Assembly (NCBI GenBank): GCA_021604405.1
Contig: BQJA01000010.1
Location: 1-54,875, forward strand
From: Nitrosomonas sp.
Lineage (GTDB): Bacteria > Pseudomonadota > Gammaproteobacteria > Burkholderiales > Nitrosomonadaceae
Length of the DNA stretch: 54,875 nucleotides
Direction: 5' to 3'
Shown: piece by piece, positions 34,966 through 44,946 of the stretch
How the letters are laid out: the number at the start of each line of letters is the position of its first letter
Position numbering within the stretch: the stretch's first letter is position 1
The notes under the pieces: model-generated
Told to the model about the DNA's origin: nothing
What the model saw: the letters and a program-made list of their open reading frames with translations, nothing else
Database searches by the model: none
Program-made: the position numbers and the translations under genes

Positions 34966-35601
34966 CTAATCTTTGATATGCTTTATTCCAATTGTTGTAG
35001 AGTCGGCCGATGCGTTCAACTGAGCGCTGAAGCTCTTACTGATATCCAGGAATTCGCCGTTTCCGAAAATCATTAAAGCGTCTGTCGCCGGTTGGCAGGC
35101 GCGGGCTTCCTTGGTTTGTGGTGAAGCCTCGGCGCAAACCATTTGGTAGAGTTCGTTAGCCATTTCGATTTCATCGGCTTGAATTGGTTTTTCTTTCTGC
35201 GTGGAGCTTTTAACGCGTCCACCGCTCTGTCCGCGGAAATAGGTGATCTGACGTTCTGCAGGCGTATCGTCTACTTCAATTCGATAAATGGCTTTGCGTT
35301 GACCGGGAACCTGAATTTGCTTGGTATATGTTGCGCTGCCTGTTTGCGTGTAGCCATGGTCTTCCAGAATGGAAGGAATGCTGTCAGACGGGGTTTGCAT
35401 AGAAATTCCTGCGATTTCATAAGCAAGAAAGGGCTGTTGGTTCAATAATTGTGTGGATTCTTTTTTTTCGGCAAATGCTGATAAAGGCAGCAGAACAAAT
35501 ATAAGAAAAACGATTGCAGTGAAAATGGCTGAGGTAAGGAAGCCTTTGTAATAAAAGTTAAAAAAAAGGGCGGCTGGAAGGGATTTTTCATTGCCTTGCA
35601 T
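34966..35601 (-). CDS. Hypothetical exported protein
   Basis: A 211-residue protein with a long N-terminal signal or anchor: hydrophobic FLTSAIFTAIVFLIFVLLPL ending SAFA. The mature region has FLAYEIAGISMQTPSDSIPS ILEDHGYTQ split over two strands, a pattern seen in periplasmic proteins that compare an input with a stored index, and two cysteines (MVCAEASP and ARACQP) that may form a disulfide. ATG 35601 is chosen because AGGAA sits 8 bp upstream; in-frame starts at 35616 (ATG) and 35628 (TTG) lack such a site. A 30-codon membrane-peptide frame lies just upstream. Function is unknown. Confidence 0.65.
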   Translation of the reverse strand: MQGNEKSLPAALFFNFYYKGFLTSAIFTAIVFLIFVLLPLSAFAEKKESTQLLNQQPFLAYEIAGISMQTPSDSIPSILEDHGYTQTGSATYTKQIQVPGQRKAIYRIEVDDTPAERQITYFRGQSGGRVKSSTQKEKPIQADEIEMANELYQMVCAEASPQTKEARACQPATDALMIFGNGEFLDISKSFSAQLNASADSTTIGIKHIKD

Positions 35602-35634
35602 GGATATGTTCCTCATATAGTAAGTCAAACTCAG

Positions 35635-35727
35635 TTAGCGTAACAATTTTTTTGACACCAGAAAAGCAACATTTTGTAATAATAACAGCGTAACAATGCA
35701 GACGCGCATGATCAAGCCGAGTAGCAT
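35635..35727 (-). CDS. Putative 30-residue membrane peptide
   Basis: A short frame from ATG 35727 to TAA 35635 encodes MLLGLIMRVCIVTLLLLQNV plus a tail AFLVSKKLLR. It would form one transmembrane helix with a positively charged C-terminus. AGGAG is positioned 9 bp before the ATG, a much stronger ribosome site than those of most genes here. It is on the same strand and 33 bp upstream of the exported protein at 34966-35601, so the two may be co-translated or the peptide may be a leader. It is too short to exclude chance without comparison to relatives. Confidence 0.45.
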   Translation of the reverse strand: MLLGLIMRVCIVTLLLLQNVAFLVSKKLLR

Positions 35728-35851
35728 GATTTTATTCTCCTGGTCCTAATTGCACAGTTGGCCGTCGCAGCGAAACTGCCGCATAAACCGCTGCACATAA
35801 TTCCAATAGAAGCTGCCGAAGAAAGTGATTTTAAAAATGGTATGAAAATAA

Positions 35852-36823
35852 TCACGGCCGACTTGAAAGCTTTGGGATTAAGCGTACATAGATGAGTTCA
35901 CAAAGCAGCTCAACAAGCGTCTGCGTAACAATAAGGGCTGGCAGTGCCGGGAAACCACCTGGCACTGCAAAGGCGAGCGGGAGTACCACCAGGGAATTTC
36001 GCGTTCCTGCGCTAAATGCAATGGCGCGTCCGGCTGCTGTGTTGAGTTGAAACAGCCGTCCAATTTGCCACCCGATCAGCGGAGCGATAGCCGCGAAGGC
36101 AACGTAGAACGGGATCACGGTTATGACGACTTCGATTGCTAATCCAAGCTGCGGTACGACGGCGGCAAAAACAATGAAAAGGACCAGTGCCGTTGCCGGG
36201 ACCGGCAATATGCCAAGCGCCATTGACACCTGTTTGCCAGCCTCAAAATGAGTTGCCCAGCGCTGCACAAGACCGGCAAGTAACAGCGGCGTCACGATCA
36301 GCCAGATAAGTGCGTGAATAAATGGTTCAGGGTGGATCAGGCGGGACGTCGCCTCTCCCAGGAAAATTCCAAGATATAACGGCAATAACAGCATTTGCGC
36401 AACGAGAAGAGCGGGTGTTGCCGCCAGCAGCAGGCGCGCATCAGCACGGCCGATATAAGAGAACGTAATCACATAATCTATGCAGGGCGCCAGCAATACC
36501 AGAAGCACGCCGAACTGCAATACCGGGTCGGCTGGCAGCAGCTGGATAAGTAATATTACAAAAAGAGGCAATACTATGAAGTTCGTAATCAGCAATGCTG
36601 TAAGGAAACGAAACTGGGTAAAGGATTGCCCAAGATCGATGATCGGGACTTGTAAGAAGGTTACGAACAGCATGAACGCAAGCGCCCAATTGATGCCCGC
36701 TGCAAGCGCGGTAGTTGCGGGTGTGAGCAAGGCAAATGCGATGGCCAGGATCACCGCGCCAAAATATATGCCGATTTGCTGGTTTTCTATCAATACTTTT
36801 GTTTTTTGTAAGTCCGCCGCCAT
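35852..36823 (-). CDS. BASS/ACR3-type transporter (bile acid:Na+ symporter or arsenite permease family)
   Basis: A 323-residue polytopic protein of the bile/arsenite/riboflavin transporter superfamily with about ten hydrophobic segments. It starts its membrane part at IYFGAVILAIAFALL and has the conserved LLVLLAPCIDYVITFSYIGR, in which Cys and the following charged positions match the ACR3-like signature, and AGTRNSLVVLPLAFAVPGG in a late helix. Relatives are annotated arsenic resistance protein. No ars regulator or reductase lies nearby. ATG 36823 is the conservative start; the frame stays open to ATG 36964, but the added 47 residues look unlike a transporter N-terminus. Substrate is not proven. 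Confidence 0.72.
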   Translation of the reverse strand: MAADLQKTKVLIENQQIGIYFGAVILAIAFALLTPATTALAAGINWALAFMLFVTFLQVPIIDLGQSFTQFRFLTALLITNFIVLPLFVILLIQLLPADPVLQFGVLLVLLAPCIDYVITFSYIGRADARLLLAATPALLVAQMLLLPLYLGIFLGEATSRLIHPEPFIHALIWLIVTPLLLAGLVQRWATHFEAGKQVSMALGILPVPATALVLFIVFAAVVPQLGLAIEVVITVIPFYVAFAAIAPLIGWQIGRLFQLNTAAGRAIAFSAGTRNSLVVLPLAFAVPGGFPALPALIVTQTLVELLCELIYVRLIPKLSSRP

Positions 36824-37139
36824 ATTTAAATTATTGGATGATGAGCCTGCCCGCATAGCGAACAACAAATGTTTTGTTGCTGGCGCTGTGAATGAGTTAG
36901 TTAACGGCATGGGTGAATCGAACAGGTAAGTATCATACAGTTCAACCGGATATTTCGTATTCATTTCTTCATTCAGTTGCGATTGTCAGGTTACGGATAC
37001 GGGCAGTTTGTAACGATTCATTCCGGTGAGGGTCGGCGCATCCGGATCAAGTATCGGCGCCACCGATAGCGTAGTTTTATCACCCTGTTCCGGTGAAATA
37101 GAATGAACCATGCCTGGATACTGCAGTGAATTTTAAAAT

Positions 37140-38000
37140 CTATCGGCTGGGGCCGCCACGGTAAGGCCCCATTCGATGCTGCATATGCTCGACGGCAAAA
37201 ACATGGCTATGCAGGTTAGCGATCCATTGTTTTCCTTCCTGGGTTAGTTCCAGATATTTTATCGCGTCACCAATGTAAGGCGAAACGACACGCCAGTAGA
37301 AACTCGGATAGGTATCGGCAAGATCGGCGGCACTCTCATAGCCAAGTTTCTCGGCCTGACCCGTCTCAACGAATTCGTGGTAGAGTTTGTTGAGTTTCAA
37401 AAGATGATTTGGGTCAGCAAGCTGTCCGATCAGGTCGGCGGCGCGCACCAGTCCTGCCTCGGTATCTGTTTCACGATGGTCTGCGGTGTCGGGCACCGGA
37501 AACCGCGTCAGTTCGATGGCTCTCGCTATTCGCTCTTCATCGTAGTATGACAGCGGCCCCAGCCGTTCTCTGACCGCGATCTTGCCCCGGTTGACATGGT
37601 AAGGGGTAAGGAATGCATCGGAAGCGCCCCGGGGCGGCGTTACCCGGTTGCCGGCATCGTCGATTACGAGGGTGTCCGCTGTGTCCGCCGCGCATACGCC
37701 GCGGACATAGCCAATATCATGGCAGAGCGTCGCGACGGTGTAATGAAGCCAATCTGTCGGCGTTAACTGGGTTTTGATATGACGGCCACGGAGAATTTCC
37801 TGGCCAACGAGCGTGACCAGCATTGTGTGGTCAACGTCGTGATACAAGGCATCGCTATTTGCGATAATTTCAAGAATGAGCCGTGCTGCCAGACCAAGTT
37901 TTGTGGCATAAGCCGGTTCCACTGGACCAAATACTTCGCGGTAATTTTGTTCCAGGATGTTGGCGAGCGCGTCCGCCTTAAGTGTCGTTGGGTTTAGCAT
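37140..38000 (-). CDS. HD domain-containing metal-dependent phosphohydrolase
   Basis: A 286-residue soluble protein with the HD-type metal site: LYHDVDHTMLVT and the core LCHDIGYVRG, followed by further acids in TEAGLVRAADLIGQL. The layout (His, HD, Asp) fits a dinuclear or mononuclear phosphohydrolase related to cyclic-nucleotide phosphodiesterases. The substrate is unknown. The gene ends with a hydrophilic AVEHMQHRMGPYRGG tail. It precedes a 430 bp gap before parE and lies 316 bp downstream of the transporter gene start, on the same strand. Confidence 0.82.
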   Translation of the reverse strand: MLNPTTLKADALANILEQNYREVFGPVEPAYATKLGLAARLILEIIANSDALYHDVDHTMLVTLVGQEILRGRHIKTQLTPTDWLHYTVATLCHDIGYVRGVCAADTADTLVIDDAGNRVTPPRGASDAFLTPYHVNRGKIAVRERLGPLSYYDEERIARAIELTRFPVPDTADHRETDTEAGLVRAADLIGQLADPNHLLKLNKLYHEFVETGQAEKLGYESAADLADTYPSFYWRVVSPYIGDAIKYLELTQEGKQWIANLHSHVFAVEHMQHRMGPYRGGPSR

Positions 38001-38430
38001 GACGCATCCTCCAGGTAAGGATATCGTAATAATTTGTGTTCTTTATAATGGATAAAAATATACGTTAAGCCGGATACTTCGTCAAATTCGCTATTGAACG
38101 GGGAAAATGCCCTCCGTTTTCATAAAACAATTGTTTTGTATTCCGCACTGTCAGCTTTTGAAGAAAGTGTTTTATAATCGTAAGCGGCGGTATGCGGCGA
38201 TTAGTAAGCAAAATCTTATTGATTTCGCCAATCCGTTTACATTCATAGTCACGTTAAAATAAGAATTCTACTAGACTTATCCGTCTAATTAATCAGCTCG
38301 AGCACAAGTGAGAAATTCTGCAAGCATATCGTTAAGCTTTTTTTGCACGCTTGCGTGAGTGGCCGGTTGCCGGATTATCAAGAAAAGTGTCAAAGCGTAT
38401 CCACCCCATGATTGAACGAAATTAACTACG
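38001..38430. other. Divergent promoter region between HD protein and parE
   Basis: 430 bp with no gene. It contains a perfect 14-bp palindrome AAAACAATTGTTTT at 38124-38137, preceded by an imperfect hairpin with AACGGGG/CCTCCGTT arms near 38096-38120. Promoters for both flanking genes should be here. No RNA gene was recognised. Confidence 0.5.
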
Positions 38431-40389
38431 ATGGCAAAACAGACTTACGACGAATCCTCCATCCAAGTCCTGCGCAAACTGGAACCTATCCAGCTGCGAC
38501 CGGGAATGTATACGCGCACTACTGACCCAACGCATATGGTGGTGGAGGCGATCGACAATGCGGTCGATGAAGCGATGGCAGGGCATGCCAAGCATATCGA
38601 AGTAACCCTTTACCAGGATAGTTCAATCGGTGTCGCAGACGATGGACGTGGTATTCCGGTCGGTTTGCATCAAGAAGAAAAAATTCCAACCATACAGGTT
38701 GTCTTCCAGGTGATACATTCCGGCGGTAAGTTTGCCAAAGGTGAGAAAGAAAGCAGTTACAAATTTACCGGTGGTTTACACGGTGTTGGTGTTTCGGTGA
38801 CCAATGCGCTTTCCACCCGTCTGGAGGTGGAAGTTAAACGTGAAAGCAGGATGCACCGTATTGTTTTTGCCGAGGGTGAAGTCATCGAGCCGTTAACGGT
38901 GGTCGGCAATTGTGGTGCACGAAACACCGGGACGACACTCCGCATCTGGCCCAATGCAAAATATTTCGATTCGCCAATCCTGCATCGCGGCGAATTGGAA
39001 CACTTATTACGCGCCAAGGCAATGTTACTGCCCGGCGTTAAAGTGTTGCTCAATATTGAGACCGAGACGGGTTTCGATGTCAAGGAGTGGCATTTTCACG
39101 AGGGTATCGCGCAGTACCTTGACCAGATGATTGCTGAAGATGAACCAATCGCGCCATCCTTCTGCGGCGCAAAGTATTTGGCCGGGCATGAAACCTTCTG
39201 TGACGGCGAAGGAATGCAATGGGCGCTGGCGTGGGTTGCAGGCTCAGGCGGTGGAGAATCGTATGTCAACCTGATTCCGACGATGGGCGGCGGGACGCAC
39301 GAAGCCGGTTTGCGTGATGTGGTATTCAACAGCGTGCGCACATTCGCGGAACAGCATGGATTGATGCAGCGCAATGTCAAGCTGGCAGCCGAGGATGTAT
39401 GGGTCAAGTTGCGTTTTGTCTTGGCGCTGCAAATGGTCGATCCAAGTTTCTCTGGCCAGACTAAGGAAAAATTGTCTTCGCGCGAAGCGGTTAAGCTAGT
39501 GGCTGCTGCCATGAAGGACCCGCTGGATTTTTGGCTCAACGCACATGTAGCCGAAGCGACGAAAATCGCCGAACAGGCAATCAATAATGCCATCGCCCGT
39601 GGCAAGCGCGCTAAAACAGTGGAACGTAAGAAAGGCGCTGGCGTGGCCGTCATGCCGGGCAAACTTACCGATTCCGAATTGACCGGCCCCGATGCCGAAT
39701 TGTTTCTAGTAGAAGGGGATTCCGCTGGCGGTTCGGCCAAGGCAGGGCGTGACAAAGAGACCCAGGCTGTCTTGCCATTACGCGGCAAAGGTATGAATAG
39801 CTGGGAAGTGGAACAATCACAGATACTCGCTAACCAGGAAATTCATAATATCGCTGTGTCGCTGGCTATTGATCCGCACAAGTTTGATAGTCATGTGGAC
39901 ATGAGTACCTTGCGCTATGGCAAGGTTATTATTTTATCTGATGCCGATGATGACGGCAGTCATATTCAAGCGCTGTTGCTAACCCTGCTCTTCCGGCATT
40001 TTCCCAGATTAATTCAACAAGGTCATGTCTTTATCGCCCAACCGCCACTGTTCCGGATAGATGTGCCGGCGCAAGGGAAAAGTAAACCGTTGCGCAAGCT
40101 ATATGCCTTGGACCAGGCGGAGTTGGATATGCTTGAGGCGCGCCTGCGCCAGGAAGGTATTAAGGAAGGCAGCTGGACTATTTCCCGTTTCAAGGGCTTG
40201 GGAGAAATGGATGCTGTTCAACTGTGGGAGACTACTTTATGTCCGGACACGCGCCGGCTGGTGAGGATCGGCATGGGCGATGTGCCAACGGCCGTTGGAA
40301 TTTTCGACACGCTGATGGGTAAGTCACATGCCAGTGAACGCAAGGCGTTAATTGCGGCACATGGCAACGAAGTTGAAGCGGATATTTAA
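38431..40389 (+). CDS. parE: DNA topoisomerase IV subunit B
   Basis: The ATPase subunit of topoisomerase IV, which decatenates daughter chromosomes. The 652-residue protein has the GHKL ATP-binding domain (EAIDNAVDEAMAGHAK, VADDGRGIPVG, GGLHGVGVSVTNALS) and the TOPRIM domain (LVEGDSAGGSAKAGRDKET, LPLRGKGMN, DADDDGSHI), followed by the tail FKGLGEMDAVQLWETT. Length about 650 and lack of the GyrB insert support ParE rather than GyrB. parC starts 7 bp after its stop. Confidence 0.94.
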   Translation: MAKQTYDESSIQVLRKLEPIQLRPGMYTRTTDPTHMVVEAIDNAVDEAMAGHAKHIEVTLYQDSSIGVADDGRGIPVGLHQEEKIPTIQVVFQVIHSGGKFAKGEKESSYKFTGGLHGVGVSVTNALSTRLEVEVKRESRMHRIVFAEGEVIEPLTVVGNCGARNTGTTLRIWPNAKYFDSPILHRGELEHLLRAKAMLLPGVKVLLNIETETGFDVKEWHFHEGIAQYLDQMIAEDEPIAPSFCGAKYLAGHETFCDGEGMQWALAWVAGSGGGESYVNLIPTMGGGTHEAGLRDVVFNSVRTFAEQHGLMQRNVKLAAEDVWVKLRFVLALQMVDPSFSGQTKEKLSSREAVKLVAAAMKDPLDFWLNAHVAEATKIAEQAINNAIARGKRAKTVERKKGAGVAVMPGKLTDSELTGPDAELFLVEGDSAGGSAKAGRDKETQAVLPLRGKGMNSWEVEQSQILANQEIHNIAVSLAIDPHKFDSHVDMSTLRYGKVIILSDADDDGSHIQALLLTLLFRHFPRLIQQGHVFIAQPPLFRIDVPAQGKSKPLRKLYALDQAELDMLEARLRQEGIKEGSWTISRFKGLGEMDAVQLWETTLCPDTRRLVRIGMGDVPTAVGIFDTLMGKSHASERKALIAAHGNEVEADI

Positions 40390-40395
40390 GAAATT

Positions 40396-42792
40396 ATGAA
40401 AAGATTGGACTTGCTGGACGAATTGGACGCCTCTTTGCCACGGCAGGAAGCGGAACCCCCGCCACCCACACCGCCTGCGGCTTCTCAAGGTGGGAGCGAT
40501 AATGACGATGGCAGCTTTGACCTGGCCGAATATACGCATCAGGTTTATCTGCGCTACGCCATCAGCGTGGTCAAGGGGCGCGCGCTACCCGCCGTGTCAG
40601 ATGGTGAGAAGCCGGTGCAGCGCCGCATTCTTTATGCGATGCATCGCTTGGGCCTGAGCCAAGGGTCGAAGCCGGTTAAATCGGCGCGTGTGGTCGGTGA
40701 TGTGATCGGTAAATTCCATCCACATGGCGATTCCGCCTCTTACGAGGCGATGGTTCGCATGACACAGGACTTTGTGCTGCGCTACCCGTTAATCGATGGC
40801 CAGGGCAATTTCGGTTCGCGGGACGGCGATTCGCCCGCGGCCATGCGCTATACCGAAGTCAGACTCACCCGGTATGCTGAGCTGTTGCTGTCAGAGGTAG
40901 ACGCCGGCACAGTTAATTTCCGTCCCAATTATGATGGTTCTGAACAAGAGCCGGTTGACCTGCCAGCACGTCTGCCTTTTCTGCTGTTAAATGGCGCATC
41001 CGGCATTGCGGTCGGCATGGCGACGGAATGCCTCCCGCACAATATACGTGAGGTGGGTAATGCGGCCATCGCACTAATGCGCAACCCGGCGATGAGTGTT
41101 GATGACATTTTGCAACACATCCCGGGGCCAGACTTTCCGGGCGGCGGTCAACTGATTTCCAGCACCAAAGATATACGCGAAATCTATGCAACGGGACGGG
41201 GGATTTTTCGTGTACGGGCACGTTGGGCGATAGAGAAACAAGCGCGCGGTCAGTGGCGGATGGTGGTGCATGAATTGCCACCGGGCGTTTCAGTCAGAAA
41301 AGTACTGGAAGAGATTGGAGAATACACAGATCCGCAGGTGAAAAAGGGTAAGAAAGATCTGTCGGTTGCGCAAAAGCAGATGAAACAATTGTTTCTCGGG
41401 GCATTGGAAACTGTGCGTGACGAATCCGGTAAAGATGCTTCCGTACGCATCGTACTGGAACCGCGTTCTTCGCGTATGCCACAGGAGGAATTCATCGCCT
41501 TGCTGCTGGCGCATACCAGCCTCGAATCCACGATATCGGCAAATATGGTGGCTATCGGACTCGATGGCAGGCCGGATCAGAAGAACATTCTGGAATTACT
41601 TGCCGAATGGGTGCGATTCCGCTTTATTACTGTCACCCGTCGCAGCCAGACCAGGCTGGATCAAGTGCAAAAGCGCCTGCACATCCTGGCAGGGCGGATG
41701 GCCGTGCTGTTGAATATTGATGAAGTCATCCGAGTCATTCGCGAAGCGGAGGATCCCAAGGCCGACCTGATGCTGCAATTTGGGATTTCCGCCGTTCAGG
41801 CAGACGATATTCTGGAAATTCGGTTGCGTCAGTTGGCCCGTCTGGAGGCCATCCGCATAGAGAATGAAATAAATGTGCTGAAAACAGAAGAAGAAGGGCT
41901 GAAGCTGGTACTCAGCAGTGAAACTGCTATGCGCGATATGATCATCAATGAGATCGGAGACGATGTAAAGAAGTTTGGTGACGATCGCCGCACGTTGATT
42001 GAACCTGCAGGGCGTATCGCAGTTAAGGCGATGACCGTGCCGGATGAACCCTGTACTGTCATCCTGTCTAAAAACGGCTGGATACGCCAGCGTAGTGGCC
42101 ATGAAGTGGACATAAGAACCCTCTCGTTTAAGGACGGCGATCAGTTGTTGGCTTTTGCACAGACGCGCACGGCTTATCCAGTCGTAGTACTGGATGGCAG
42201 GGGGCGTGCTTACAGCCTGTCTGCAACGGATATTCCAGGTGGCCGTAGCGATGGTGTACCAGTGGCTTCATTGCTGGATATGCCGTCAAAAACGAAAACG
42301 GTCGTTATGTGTGCGACGTATCCGGATACGAAGTATCTGTTTAGCTCGACGGGCGGGTACGGTTTTATTGCTACGTTAAAAGACCTGGTATCACGCCAGC
42401 GGGCTGGCAAGGCTTTTATGACGCTGAATAAAACGGATAGCTTGCTGCAGCCTGTAAAAATCGCCAATGGTGATCTGATCGTGGCGCTTGGCAGCAATGG
42501 CAAACTGCTGTCGTTCCCGATCAGCGAAATGAAGGAATTGTCGGGTGGCAAAGGTGTCATCATACTTGGTTTGAATAATGGCGAATCACTGATCGCTACG
42601 ACCGTGCTGCCGAAAGGCTCATCCCTCCAGATTCAGGGAACGGGCCAGCGTGGCAAGCCAGCGCAATTGGTACTGAAATGGGAAGCGCTGCAATCCTTCG
42701 TGTCACACCGGGCGCGCAAGGGGATGCTGGCGCCTGTCAAGTTCAAGCCAGAAAAGATTGCGGCATGCAGAGCTGGGACTGTTTTAGTCTGA
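40396..42792 (+). CDS. parC: DNA topoisomerase IV subunit A
   Basis: The DNA-cleaving subunit of topoisomerase IV, 798 residues. The winged-helix region has [20 protein letters not shown] and the quinolone-determining segment around [19 protein letters not shown]. The catalytic tyrosine is Tyr152 in [10 protein letters not shown]. The tower and coiled-coil regions follow ([20 protein letters not shown]), then a C-terminal beta-pinwheel that is degenerate, without the GyrA box, as expected for ParC. An N-terminal acidic/proline-rich extension precedes [16 protein letters not shown]. It forms an operon with parE. Confidence 0.94.
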   Translation: MKRLDLLDELDASLPRQEAEPPPPTPPAASQGGSDNDDGSFDLAEYTHQVYLRYAISVVKGRALPAVSDGEKPVQRRILYAMHRLGLSQGSKPVKSARVVGDVIGKFHPHGDSASYEAMVRMTQDFVLRYPLIDGQGNFGSRDGDSPAAMRYTEVRLTRYAELLLSEVDAGTVNFRPNYDGSEQEPVDLPARLPFLLLNGASGIAVGMATECLPHNIREVGNAAIALMRNPAMSVDDILQHIPGPDFPGGGQLISSTKDIREIYATGRGIFRVRARWAIEKQARGQWRMVVHELPPGVSVRKVLEEIGEYTDPQVKKGKKDLSVAQKQMKQLFLGALETVRDESGKDASVRIVLEPRSSRMPQEEFIALLLAHTSLESTISANMVAIGLDGRPDQKNILELLAEWVRFRFITVTRRSQTRLDQVQKRLHILAGRMAVLLNIDEVIRVIREAEDPKADLMLQFGISAVQADDILEIRLRQLARLEAIRIENEINVLKTEEEGLKLVLSSETAMRDMIINEIGDDVKKFGDDRRTLIEPAGRIAVKAMTVPDEPCTVILSKNGWIRQRSGHEVDIRTLSFKDGDQLLAFAQTRTAYPVVVLDGRGRAYSLSATDIPGGRSDGVPVASLLDMPSKTKTVVMCATYPDTKYLFSSTGGYGFIATLKDLVSRQRAGKAFMTLNKTDSLLQPVKIANGDLIVALGSNGKLLSFPISEMKELSGGKGVIILGLNNGESLIATTVLPKGSSLQIQGTGQRGKPAQLVLKWEALQSFVSHRARKGMLAPVKFKPEKIAACRAGTVLV

Positions 42793-42957
42793 GTTCATAC
42801 AAACAGCATGGTGCGATTGCTCTTTTTATTGCTTATGTCGGCGTTACTAAGTCATTTGCTTGCCTGTCAGGGTATTTGACAGCCAATCCGACTTTCAGTA
42901 AATTTCTTTTTAATAAAAAGGGGCGTTTGTTTTTTCCTATTCCTTACCAAATAATGC

Positions 42958-44946
42958 ATGAATAACTTGTTGCAAATGACGCCCTCTGCTCGCGCTGCTT
43001 TTGAGACGTTTAAAGCGCACCACGCCGCAAGGCTGGCGCACCGCTTCGAAGCCTGGGACGCGAACGTTTTCTGGCTGCGCCTGGAGCGCTGGTACGAAGA
43101 CGTGCGCGAACCGTTGTTGAAGCTTTACGGCGGCCGTGTTGACGTAAAGGAACAGGTTGATGCCATTTTTGATTGCGTAGTCGATGCCTATCTGGAACGA
43201 CCCGAAGCGCTGCGTCTGCTGGATCTGGAGCGGCAACTGACTCCGGACTGGTATGAACGCCCCAATATGATCGGCTACGTATTTTATCCGGAAAAGTTTG
43301 CCGGCAACTTGCGCGACGTGCAGGACCGACTGGATTATCTGCAGGAAATGGGCGTCAGTTATCTGCACATCATGTCTCTGCTCAAACCCCGTCCCGGCAA
43401 AAACGATGGCGGTTATGCCATCATGGACTACCGCGCTGTCGCCCCCCGGCTGGGTACCATGAACGATCTGGATGCATTAACGGCGGAATTGCGCCGCCGC
43501 GGGATGTCCCTGTGTGTAGATCTGGTATTGAATCACACCGCCAAAGAGCATCCGTGGGCGCAACGCGCCCTAGCTGGCGACGACGAGTATCTGGCGTATT
43601 TCCACACGTTCATCGATCGGGAACTACCCGATGCCTATGAACCTGCTCTGCCTGAAATCTTTCCTGATGAAGCGCCGGGAAATTTTACTTATGTGCCGGA
43701 TATGGCCGGGGGAGGGCGATGGGTCTGGACCACTTTTTATGATTATCAGTGGGATTTGAACTATGCGAATCCCGCGGTGTTCCGCGAGATGCTGTCGAAC
43801 ATGTATTTCCTGGCCAACCGCGGTGTTGAAGTGCTGCGGCTGGACGCGGCGCCTTTTTTGTGGAAGCAGATGGGGACAAACTGCCAGAATCAGTCGGAAG
43901 TGTTTCATATCATACAGGCATACCGGGCCCTGCTGCGTGTCGTGGCGCCGGCGGTGATACTAAAAGCTGAGGCCATTGTGCCGCCGGATGATCTGATCCG
44001 TTACGTAGGCGTTAAAACTACGGTCGGTAAACAGTGTGAACTGGCTTACAACAATCAGTTAATGGTCAATCTGTGGAGCGCTCTGGCCACGCGCAAAACC
44101 ACCTTGTTTACCAAGTCCATTCATCAAGCGCCACGCCTGATGCTCGGTGCTGCACCGATCAATTATGTACGGAATCACGACGACATCGGCTGGGCCATGA
44201 GTGATGAGATTCTCGCCGCCGTCGGTGAGAATCCACAGGCACACCGCCATTTTCTTAACGAATTTTATACCGGCCAATTTCCGGGTTCTTTCGCGCGTGG
44301 TGTATTCTTCCAGTTCAACCCAAACACTGGCGATGCGCGTATCAGCGGCACCACGGCATCATTGACGGGACTGCAACAGGCACTGGAAGCCAACGACGAA
44401 CAAGCCATTGAGCTGGCGATACACCGCATCATGCTACTTTACGGACTGGTGATGGCGCGCGGCGGAATTCCGTTAATCTACATGGGCGACGAACTGGGTC
44501 TGCGCAATGACACGGGCTATCTGCAGGATCCCGACAAAGCCGCCGACAGTCGCTGGATGCACCGACCAACCATGGACTGGTCCAAAGCGGCACTTCGTCA
44601 CGACATGAGAAAAGTGGAGGGGCGCATTTTCAATGCCCTGATTAAGCTGATTAATGTGCGACGCGCCCATCCGCATTTTCACAATTTCGCCCTGTTTCAT
44701 CCCATGTGGACCGACAATCCACACGTACTGGCATTCGCGCGGCACCACCATGACTATCGTTTACTGGTACTCGCTAACTTCAGTGAGTTTCCGCAGACTA
44801 TTCAAGAAGACTTGCCCTTTCATGCCGGACTTGCCGGTCCACTGGTTGACCTGCTCGCCGATGGCGCAGACATTCAAACTGATCAGCACCGCCTCAGCCT
44901 GGACGCGTACGGACTGCGCTGGCTGGTGGCTGAAGGAGACTTATAA
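42958..44946 (+). CDS. Amylosucrase (GH13 subfamily 4)
   Basis: Transfers glucose from sucrose onto alpha-1,4-glucan, releasing fructose. The 662-residue protein has a helical N-terminal domain, the (beta/alpha)8 domain and a C-terminal beta domain. Catalytic residues are visible as Asp296 in LRLDAAPFLWK, Glu338 in ILKAEAIVPP and the transition-state stabiliser Asp408 in YVRNHDDIGW. Region I is LVLNHTAKEHPW and MSLLKPRPGKNDGGYAIMDY matches N. polysaccharea amylosucrase. No signal peptide is present, so it probably acts in the cytoplasm on sucrose made by SPS-SPP. It stands alone after parC, 165 bp away. Sucrose hydrolase is a close alternative. Confidence 0.9.
   Translation: MNNLLQMTPSARAAFETFKAHHAARLAHRFEAWDANVFWLRLERWYEDVREPLLKLYGGRVDVKEQVDAIFDCVVDAYLERPEALRLLDLERQLTPDWYERPNMIGYVFYPEKFAGNLRDVQDRLDYLQEMGVSYLHIMSLLKPRPGKNDGGYAIMDYRAVAPRLGTMNDLDALTAELRRRGMSLCVDLVLNHTAKEHPWAQRALAGDDEYLAYFHTFIDRELPDAYEPALPEIFPDEAPGNFTYVPDMAGGGRWVWTTFYDYQWDLNYANPAVFREMLSNMYFLANRGVEVLRLDAAPFLWKQMGTNCQNQSEVFHIIQAYRALLRVVAPAVILKAEAIVPPDDLIRYVGVKTTVGKQCELAYNNQLMVNLWSALATRKTTLFTKSIHQAPRLMLGAAPINYVRNHDDIGWAMSDEILAAVGENPQAHRHFLNEFYTGQFPGSFARGVFFQFNPNTGDARISGTTASLTGLQQALEANDEQAIELAIHRIMLLYGLVMARGGIPLIYMGDELGLRNDTGYLQDPDKAADSRWMHRPTMDWSKAALRHDMRKVEGRIFNALIKLINVRRAHPHFHNFALFHPMWTDNPHVLAFARHHHDYRLLVLANFSEFPQTIQEDLPFHAGLAGPLVDLLADGADIQTDQHRLSLDAYGLRWLVAEGDL

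Noticed and set aside
36824..36964. N-terminal extension of the BASS/ACR3-type transporter
   Set aside because: The added residues do not resemble family members; the shorter start is preferred.
40929..42113. Several long minus-strand frames inside parC
   Set aside because: They lie within a fully conserved topoisomerase gene and reflect its codon bias.
42793..42957. Possible terminator or small gene between parC and amylosucrase
   Set aside because: No hairpin with a T-tract and no coherent frame were seen.
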